64,000 nucleotides of DNA, taken from DATFQE01 sp963738205. GTDB lineage: Bacteria > Actinomycetota > Thermoleophilia > Gaiellales > Gaiellaceae. Location of the stretch: positions 124,001 to 188,000 of the forward strand of contig CAVTVQ010000007.1 in NCBI GenBank assembly GCA_963738205.1, written 5' to 3'. Positions 58,922-64,000 of this stretch are shown here, one piece after another. A model generated the notes under the pieces. It had not been told where the DNA came from and did no database searches. It worked only from the letters and a program-made list of their open reading frames with translations. The position numbers were made by a program, and so were the translations under genes. Each line of letters begins with the position of its first letter. Position 1 is the stretch's first letter.

Positions 58922-59874
58922 TCGACCACGACCTGCAGGCCTCCGAGCCGGAGGTGCGGCTCGGCCTCTCGCGCGCGGGCGTCACCGGGGTCAACAAGGC
59001 GATCCGGATCCGCTACGGCGACACGGAGAAGCTGATCGCTGCCGAGATCGAGTGCACCGTCGACCTCGACCCGGCGCAGAAGGGCGTCCACATGTCACGT
59101 TTCCCGGAGCTGTTCGCCGAGGCGATCGAGGAGGTCGTGATCGGCGAGGCGCTCCTCGTCGAGCTGCTCGCCGACCACATCGCGCGCCATGTCGTCGAGC
59201 GCCAGCGGGCACTGCGGGCCGAGGTGAAGATCGTTGCCCGCTACCCGATCGAGCGCACGACGCCCGTGACGGGCCTGCCCACGCAGGAGATGGCCGCCCT
59301 GATCGGCATCGCCGCCGCGTCCGAGGAGCGAGTGCGCCGAGTGGTGGGCGTCGAGGCGATCGGGATCAACGCCTGCCCCTGCGCCCAGGGGCTCGTCCGC
59401 GGCCGCGCGAGCGAGCGGCTCCTCGACGCCGGCTTCGCGGGCGAGGACGTCGACCGCATCCTCGAGCTGGTTCCGCTCGCGACGCACAACCAGCGCGGGC
59501 GCGGGACGCTCTACGTCGGCAGCGACCTGCCGGTCAACGCCGAGCACCTCGTCGGCATCGTCGAGAGCTCGATGAGCTCACCCGTGTACGAGCTGCTGAA
59601 GCGGCCCGACGAGCTCTTCGTCGTCGAGCACGCCCACCTGCAGCCGCGCTTCGTCGAGGACTCGGTGCGGCTCGCGCTCAAGGGTGTGATCGACCGCTAC
59701 CCGAGCCTCGAGGACGGAGACTTCCTCTACTCGCGCCAGGTGAACCTGGAAACCATCCACGCGCACGACGTGCTCGCCGAGCGCCACGGCACGGTGGGCG
59801 AGCTGCGCGCGGAGCTGGGGTCGGGCGAGCCGCAGTCCCGCCACACCGACCTAGCGGGCTGGCTGGCCGCGTAG
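58903..59874 (+). CDS. folE2: GTP cyclohydrolase FolE2
   Basis: A 323-residue type IB GTP cyclohydrolase (COG1469), which makes dihydroneopterin triphosphate from GTP for folate or queuosine synthesis. It contains GVTGVNKAIRIRYGDTEKLIAAEIECTVDLDPAQKGVHMSRFPE, the metal-site cysteine in GINACPCAQG, and HNQRGRGTLYVG. FolE2 enzymes work with several metals and serve when zinc is short. ATG 58903 fits the usual N-terminus. Confidence 0.92.
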   Translation: MDTERTLDHDLQASEPEVRLGLSRAGVTGVNKAIRIRYGDTEKLIAAEIECTVDLDPAQKGVHMSRFPELFAEAIEEVVIGEALLVELLADHIARHVVERQRALRAEVKIVARYPIERTTPVTGLPTQEMAALIGIAAASEERVRRVVGVEAIGINACPCAQGLVRGRASERLLDAGFAGEDVDRILELVPLATHNQRGRGTLYVGSDLPVNAEHLVGIVESSMSSPVYELLKRPDELFVVEHAHLQPRFVEDSVRLALKGVIDRYPSLEDGDFLYSRQVNLETIHAHDVLAERHGTVGELRAELGSGEPQSRHTDLAGWLAA

Positions 59875-60462
59875 CCGCCGCAGGTCGAAGCGGCTCTCGG
59901 TCCCGGCGCGCAGGCGCGTGATGTTGGGCCGGTGCAGGAGCAGGACGCCCACCGCAGCGAGCGAGACGAAGACGATCGCGGGCCACGGCTCCCCTAGCGC
60001 CAGCGCGACGAACGGCAGCGCGATCGCGCCGGCGATCGACGCCAGCGACGCATAGCGCGACACGGCGAAGACGACGAGCCAGATCAGGACGCCGACCACC
60101 CCGACCAGCGGCACGAGCCCGAAGAGCGCGCCGCCGCACGTGGCCACCATCTTCCCGCCGCGTTGGAAGCGCATGAAGATCGGCCGCCAGTGGCCGAGCA
60201 TCGCGGCCCCGCCGACCAGGGCGCCCGCGAGCGGGCCCGCGACCTGGGTCGCCACGAGCGTCGGCACGAACCCCTTCGCAACGTCGAGGAGGATCACGGT
60301 CACGCCGAGACGCGGCCCGAAAGCGCGCCAGACGTTCGTCGCGCCGATGTTCCCGCTCCCGAACTCCCGGATGTCCCGACCCTTGAAGACCCGGACGAGC
60401 CAGTAGCCGAACGGGAGGCTGCCGGCCAGGTAGCCGGCCAGGATCAGGATGGCAGTTGTTAT
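59851..60462 (-). CDS. plsY: Acyl-phosphate:glycerol-3-phosphate acyltransferase PlsY
   Basis: About 203 residues with five hydrophobic helices. The family motifs are AGYLAGSLPFGYWLVR, DIREFGSGNIGATNVWRAFG, GHWRPIFMRFQRGGKMVAT (usually GGKGVAT) and LHRPNITRL. It makes lysophosphatidate from acyl phosphate in membrane lipid synthesis. No ATG/GTG/TTG precedes the domain: the codon overlapping the SOD stop is ATA (ATAA at 60459-60462). Start at ATA, or at an ATC/CTG a few codons later, is inferred. The 3' end overlaps folE2 by 24 bp. Confidence 0.9.
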   Translation of the reverse strand: MTTAILILAGYLAGSLPFGYWLVRVFKGRDIREFGSGNIGATNVWRAFGPRLGVTVILLDVAKGFVPTLVATQVAGPLAGALVGGAAMLGHWRPIFMRFQRGGKMVATCGGALFGLVPLVGVVGVLIWLVVFAVSRYASLASIAGAIALPFVALALGEPWPAIVFVSLAAVGVLLLHRPNITRLRAGTESRFDLRRLRGQPAR

Positions 60463-61082
60463 CTCGGGCTGATCTGGTACTTCGCGACCCAGTCGTTCAC
60501 GGTCGCCCAGTCCATGTTTTCCAGGAAGGCATCGATATAGGAGGCGCGGTCGGTCTGGAAGTCGAGGAAGTAGGCGTGCTCGTAGACGTCGAGCGCGACC
60601 ACCGCCGTCGCGTTCCAGATCGGGTAGGTGTTCTGCGTGTCGCCCAGGTAGTTGAAGAGACGCCCCTCGTCCCAGTCGTAGGCGGTCCAGGCCCAGCCGC
60701 GCCCGGCCATCCCGGTCGCCTTCAGGTCCTCGGCCCACGCGGCGGCCGAGCCGAAGTCACGCTCGACCAGCTGGCCGAAGACCCCGTCGGGGTCGCCGCC
60801 TTCGCCGCCGAGGTGCTCGAAGTAGATCTCGTGGTTCTTGATCCCGCCGACTGCGAACGACAGCTCGACCTTCAGGGCGCGCACCTCGGAGTAGACCTGG
60901 TTCGCGGCCGAAAGGTCGACCTCGGCGAGCTTCTTCAGGATCTCGTTTCGCTTCGCGACGTAGCCCTGGTAGAGCTTGTAGTGGGCCTCGACGGACTCAC
61001 GCGAGATGCCGTCGAGCTCGAGGAGCTCGGGCTTGAGCTCGCGCGCCGTGATCTCCTCGAACTTGTAGAGCAGCGTCGCCAA
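60459..61082 (-). CDS. Iron/manganese superoxide dismutase family protein
   Basis: 207 residues. Metal ligands by position are His in VEAHYKLYQGYV, His in GGIKNHEIYFEHLGG, then Asp and His in ALDVYEHAYFLDFQ. The C-terminal YIDAFLENMDW is typical. The Fe/Mn SOD family converts superoxide to hydrogen peroxide. The GGHxxH segment is altered (GGIKNHEIYFEHLGG). TTG 61082 is the start, with AGAAGGGAG upstream. plsY follows with a 4-bp overlap. Confidence 0.88.
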   Translation of the reverse strand: MATLLYKFEEITARELKPELLELDGISRESVEAHYKLYQGYVAKRNEILKKLAEVDLSAANQVYSEVRALKVELSFAVGGIKNHEIYFEHLGGEGGDPDGVFGQLVERDFGSAAAWAEDLKATGMAGRGWAWTAYDWDEGRLFNYLGDTQNTYPIWNATAVVALDVYEHAYFLDFQTDRASYIDAFLENMDWATVNDWVAKYQISPR

Positions 61083-61102
61083 AACGGACTCCCTTCTGGA
61101 AA

Positions 61103-61142
61103 GAAAAAAGGCCGAGGGAGCATAACCGCGGCTCCCTCGGCC
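61103..61142 (-). terminator. Intrinsic terminator after the cupredoxin-like gene
   Basis: GGCCGAGGGAGC, 9-base loop and GCTCCCTCGGCC, followed on the minus strand by TTTTTTCTTTCC. It lies 22 bp after the stop of the gene at 61165. Confidence 0.9.
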
Positions 61143-61164
61143 CTGAACGGAATGTGATGCAGCG

Positions 61165-62025
61165 CTACTTCGTCCGGACGCTGATCGTCTTGCTGAATGC
61201 TCCCAGATAGCCGACGCCCGCCTGGTTGACGGACATCGCGATGCGCAGACGCGAGATCCCCTTCGGAAGCTTGAGCTTGAAGCGCTGCGCCCCGGTGGAG
61301 TTGAGCGTCACCTTCTTCAGCGAGACCCACTGCCCGAACGAGTTCAGGCGCTGGATCGTGACGGCACGCCGTGAGAACCGGCGCGCGCCAACCGTCTTGA
61401 CGACCAACCAGTTTCCGATCTTGCGGAAGCTGATGCTCGGGGCGACACCGATCGTCGCCACGGGCGACTCGAGGTTGCCCCAGCGCGCCTTGTAGAACGT
61501 CAGCACCTCGGGCTTCGTCGCGTAGCTCCAGACACCGCTCGTGCCGGTGAGAACCGTGGCCACCAGCGCGTACGACGCCTGGCCGTACGGCTGCGCGTAG
61601 ATCTGCACCGACTCGTTCGGCCTCTGGTTGGAAACTGCACCCGACAGCGTGATGCCGACGCCGAACGTGACGATCGGCGTGTTCGCGCCGAGCGACACCG
61701 ACGGCGGTGGCCCCTTGACGACGATTGCACCCTTCTCGGCGGGCACCAGGCCGTCGTGGTAGCGGAACGTGCCGCCTTGCATGAAGGCCCGGGTATAGCT
61801 CTGACCCGGCCTCAGGATCGACGAGGCGAAGAGCCCGCGGTCGGAAACGACCTGGTGATTCACCTTGTCGACGTTGGTCCACTTGATGGAATCGCCGCTA
61901 TTGATGTTCACGTTCACGGGAGCGAAGCCCGTGGCCTTGATCTGAACCGTCTTTGTTGCCGCCAGCGCGGGCCCCGCAGTGGCGAGCGCCAGAACCGCCG
62001 GTAGAAGCGCGATGAGTCGTCGCAT
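61165..62025 (-). CDS. Secreted cupredoxin-like protein without copper ligands
   Basis: 286 residues. Signal peptide 1-22 (LIALLPAVLALATAGPALA). A cupredoxin-like domain spans about 23-105: SGDSIKWTNVDKVNHQVVSDRGLFASSILRPGQSYTRAF and GTFRYHDGLVPAEKGAIVV. The C-x-x-H-x-x-M segment of copper proteins is replaced here by HDGLVPAEKG, so type 1 copper is unlikely. A second, beta-rich half (about 110-286) with Ig-like sequence follows. Ends with a strong terminator. Probably extracellular; ligand unknown. Confidence 0.82.
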   Translation of the reverse strand: MRRLIALLPAVLALATAGPALAATKTVQIKATGFAPVNVNINSGDSIKWTNVDKVNHQVVSDRGLFASSILRPGQSYTRAFMQGGTFRYHDGLVPAEKGAIVVKGPPPSVSLGANTPIVTFGVGITLSGAVSNQRPNESVQIYAQPYGQASYALVATVLTGTSGVWSYATKPEVLTFYKARWGNLESPVATIGVAPSISFRKIGNWLVVKTVGARRFSRRAVTIQRLNSFGQWVSLKKVTLNSTGAQRFKLKLPKGISRLRIAMSVNQAGVGYLGAFSKTISVRTK

Positions 62026-62235
62026 TGTCAGGTACCCCCTTGTCGATCAGCGACATCCGTGAGTTTCCCTGGTTGCGACGAGAGCACGCGTGCTTTTTCT
62101 GCCTATTTACAGAAGACTTACTGCGCGCATACCTTGCGCCCATGCAATCCGTCGGAAGCGACCGTGCGTAAAGACGAGGGAGTGGACTACACGGCCAGCC
62201 TTCCCGCCTTGCGTCCGGCGGCGGAAGCGGCGACC

Positions 62236-62787
62236 ATGCCTCGCGTGTCGGAGAGGGTCAGTGATGGTGACCTGATCCAGCGCGTCGGCACGGGCGACCG
62301 CTCCGCGTTCGAGGCGCTCTACCGGCGCTTCGCTCGCCCCGTCCTCGGCCTTGCCCTGCGCCGTCTGGGCGACCGGGGCCGCGCCGAGGACGCTCTGCAG
62401 GAGACGTTCACGTCCGTCTGGCGGTCGGCCTCGACGTACAAGCCCGAGCGAGGACCGGGCGCGCCGTGGCTCTACGCGGTTGCACGCAACGCCATCGTCG
62501 ACCGCGGCCGCAGCCGCGCCGAGACTCCGGCCGACCCGCCCGAGGAAGAGGCGGTCCAGCCCGGACCTCCCGAGCAGGCGGAGGCCGCGTGGCTCTCCTG
62601 GCGCGTGCACGTCGCGCTCGAGGAACTGCCCGACCACGAACGGACCGTGCTCGAGCTGGCGTATTGGAGCGGCCTCTCGCAGAGCGAGGTCGCGACGTTC
62701 CTGAATATCCCGCTGGGGACCGTGAAGACGAGGACGCGCAGCGCGCTCGCGCGGCTCGCAGACGCGCTCGAGGGAGAGTTGCTGTGA
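62236..62787 (+). CDS. ECF RNA polymerase sigma factor (SigK-like)
   Basis: 183 residues. Region 2 is SDGDLIQRVGTGDRSAFEALYRRFARPVLGLALRRLGDRGRAEDALQETFTSVWRSASTY. Region 4 is LEELPDHERTVLELAYWSGLSQSEVATFLNIPLGTVKTRTRSALARLADAL. ATG 62236 with GGAAGCGG upstream is preferred; GTG 62164 would add 24 residues. The adjacent anti-sigma gene starts within its stop (GTGA at 62784-62787), the usual pair arrangement. Confidence 0.9.
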   Translation: MPRVSERVSDGDLIQRVGTGDRSAFEALYRRFARPVLGLALRRLGDRGRAEDALQETFTSVWRSASTYKPERGPGAPWLYAVARNAIVDRGRSRAETPADPPEEEAVQPGPPEQAEAAWLSWRVHVALEELPDHERTVLELAYWSGLSQSEVATFLNIPLGTVKTRTRSALARLADALEGELL

Positions 62788-63392
62788 AGAAGCGCGACGC
62801 GCCCGATCTGCGCGACCTCGTAGGGGAGGACACGACGCCGCAGGAGCTGGCGCGGCTCGGCCGGGTCCACGATCTCCTGGTCCGCGCGGGCCCGCCGCCG
62901 GAGCTTCCGAGCGAGCTCGCCCGGCCGCCGGAAGGGCAGGGCACGGTCGCGTTGATGCCGAAGCGACATTGGCGCCCCCTTGCCGCCCTGGCCGCCGCGC
63001 TCGCCGTGGCCGCGTTCGGGGTCGGCTGGCTCGTCGCGAGCGCCGGGGACTCGGGGAGCGGCCAGTCGTTCGCCATCGACTTCCGCGTGCCGATGCAGGG
63101 CACGGCAGCCGCCCCGCATGCCGTCGCGTCGATCGCAGTGGGCGAGAAGGACGAGGCCGGCAACTGGCCGATGGCGATGACGGTGCGCGGGCTGCCGCGG
63201 CTGGCGGAGGGCGAGCGGTACGAGCTCTGGCTGACGGAGGGCGGCAAGCTGGTCGAGTCCTGCGGAACCTTCCGCACGACCGGCGAGTCGGTCGTCTACT
63301 TCAACGCGCCGTTCAAGCTGCGCGGCAAGGGCTGGGCGGTCACCCGCAGCGGCCGGCGCGCACCGCTGCTGCTGCGGACGACGGAGATCTAG
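62784..63392 (+). CDS. Anti-sigma factor, RskA-like
   Basis: 202 residues. The short N-terminal cytoplasmic part (1-62) with DLRDLVGEDTTPQELARLGRVHDLL should bind the sigma factor. There is no HxxxCxxC zinc motif. A membrane helix (about 64-86) is followed by an extracytoplasmic RskA-type domain (FAIDFRVPMQGTAAAPHAVASIAVG, YELWLTEGGKLVESCGTF). It would hold the ECF factor at the membrane until a signal acts. The stop shares CTAG with the convergent thyX gene. Confidence 0.85.
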   Translation: MKKRDAPDLRDLVGEDTTPQELARLGRVHDLLVRAGPPPELPSELARPPEGQGTVALMPKRHWRPLAALAAALAVAAFGVGWLVASAGDSGSGQSFAIDFRVPMQGTAAAPHAVASIAVGEKDEAGNWPMAMTVRGLPRLAEGERYELWLTEGGKLVESCGTFRTTGESVVYFNAPFKLRGKGWAVTRSGRRAPLLLRTTEI

Positions 63393-64000
63393 GGCGCGAG
63401 GCGTTCGTTCGCCACGAAGGCGGCGTGCGTGACCGGCATCAGCCGCTCGAGGAACGACTCGGCGGCCGCGGCGTACTGGCGGATCTCGAACTGCGCGGCC
63501 TCGTGGTTCCGCAGCGAGCAGAAGTGCATCAGGCTGCGCGGATTGCAGCTCCAGTAGTACTTCGTGTAGGTCGACAGCGGCAGCACGGCGCGCGCGACCT
63601 CCTTCGCCACACCCTGCTCGAGCATCCGCTCGTAGGCCTCGAACGCACGGGCGGCGTTCTCCTCGATCTCGCGCCGCGCCATGTCGCGCGTCTCGTCGTC
63701 GACCGGCTCGAAGCTGTACGCGCCGGGCTTGCCGACCTGCGTGCGCACGAACTCCGGCACGTAGAACTCCGCATCCATCTTCGAATAGCGCCCGGACCAC
63801 TCGTTGTAGCTGTGCCCCGCTCTGTGACGGTGATGCTCGCGGACGACGAAGAGCGGCGCTTTGACGAGGAAGCGGAAGTACCCATGCTCGAAGGGGCTGC
63901 CGTGGCGTTCGCGCATCAGGAACCGGATCAGGCCCTCGCCGCGCTCGTCCAGCTCGTCGGAAGCCTGGTTGAACGAGACTCGTGCGCCGTTGACGACGGC
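63389..64000 (-). CDS. thyX: FAD-dependent thymidylate synthase, partial
   Basis: The C-terminal 203 residues are in the window; the 5' end lies beyond 64000. It contains GSPFEHGYFRFLVKAPLFVVREHHRHRAGHSYNEWSGRYS (the ThyX motif RHRxxS) and PLSTYTKYYWSCNPRSLMHFCSLRNHEAAQFEIRQYA. ThyX makes dTMP from dUMP with FAD and methylenetetrahydrofolate, replacing ThyA in many actinobacteria. The open frame in the window begins AVVNGARVSFNQASDELDERGE. Confidence 0.93.
   Translation of the reverse strand, partial: AVVNGARVSFNQASDELDERGEGLIRFLMRERHGSPFEHGYFRFLVKAPLFVVREHHRHRAGHSYNEWSGRYSKMDAEFYVPEFVRTQVGKPGAYSFEPVDDETRDMARREIEENAARAFEAYERMLEQGVAKEVARAVLPLSTYTKYYWSCNPRSLMHFCSLRNHEAAQFEIRQYAAAAESFLERLMPVTHAAFVANERLAP

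Overview
The window is a high-GC (about 70% by eye), gene-dense chromosomal segment from an actinobacterium. GTG and TTG starts are frequent, most operon junctions are 4-bp ATGA/GTGA overlaps, there is an actinobacterial/Gram-positive LexA box (CGAAC-N4-GTTCG), and a SigB/SigF-type sigma factor, ThyX, FolE2 and many secreted single-pass proteins are present. The mix (two RpoD-like sigma factors, DUF899/DUF2182 genes, long Ig-repeat secreted proteins) suggests class Thermoleophilia (Gaiellales/Solirubrobacterales-like); that placement is inference. I saw no rRNA, no ordinary tRNA, no CRISPR array and no transposase gene.

Layout. 1-6.3 kb: the end of a YCII-type gene and an ECF sigma factor, an aminotransferase-cupin-SDR operon, a PadR/membrane-protein pair and an acyl-CoA synthetase. 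Between the last two lies an inside-out tRNA-like element. 6.4-19.6 kb: an exopolysaccharide/capsule locus of the Wzx/Wzy type with a polyprenyl-phosphate sugar transferase, GT4 glycosyltransferase, Wzy-like ligase/polymerase, fused Wzz/BY-kinase, Wzx-like flippase, polysaccharide deacetylase, beta-helix secreted protein and three FemAB/BioF2-like acyltransferases. 19.6-28.6 kb: a membrane-tethered HicB-like protein, a SigB-type sigma factor lacking region 3, two single-pass exported proteins (one downstream of a SigB-like promoter), and two related secreted proteins, one of 1752 residues with 19 Ig-like repeats.

28.7-34.3 kb: ArsR/SRPBCC operon, convergent DUF2182-DUF899-DUF899 operon, SOS-controlled dinB, a small hydrolase and an HTH regulator. 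34.3-43.6 kb: a peptide ABC importer operon ending in a gamma-glutamyltransferase, divergent from a split TauE/SafE permease, GntR regulator and conserved hypothetical gene; a repeated TTGGATCCA motif sits between them. 43.6-49.3 kb: a PEP mutase-like lyase, LtrA, a small secreted protein, a LysR regulator and an orphan peptide-binding protein. 49.3-55.8 kb: an RpoD-like sigma factor, a CHRD protein, an amino-acid ABC importer (its binding protein carries an apparent frameshift), a 59-residue zinc ribbon and the principal sigma factor. 55.9-64 kb: asparaginase, Fpg-type glycosylase, a small HTH protein, a sensorless histidine kinase, folE2, plsY, superoxide dismutase, a cupredoxin-like secreted protein, an ECF sigma/anti-sigma pair and thyX, which runs off the window.

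Working together: the EPS genes form a complete assembly line from lipid carrier to polymerised, modified surface glycan. The adjacent sigma-factor and exported-protein block looks like a cell-envelope or stress module. The gamma-glutamyltransferase/peptide-importer operon suggests use of gamma-glutamyl peptides such as glutathione. Two genes (a GNAT and an amino-acid-binding protein) carry single frameshifts that could be real or assembly errors.
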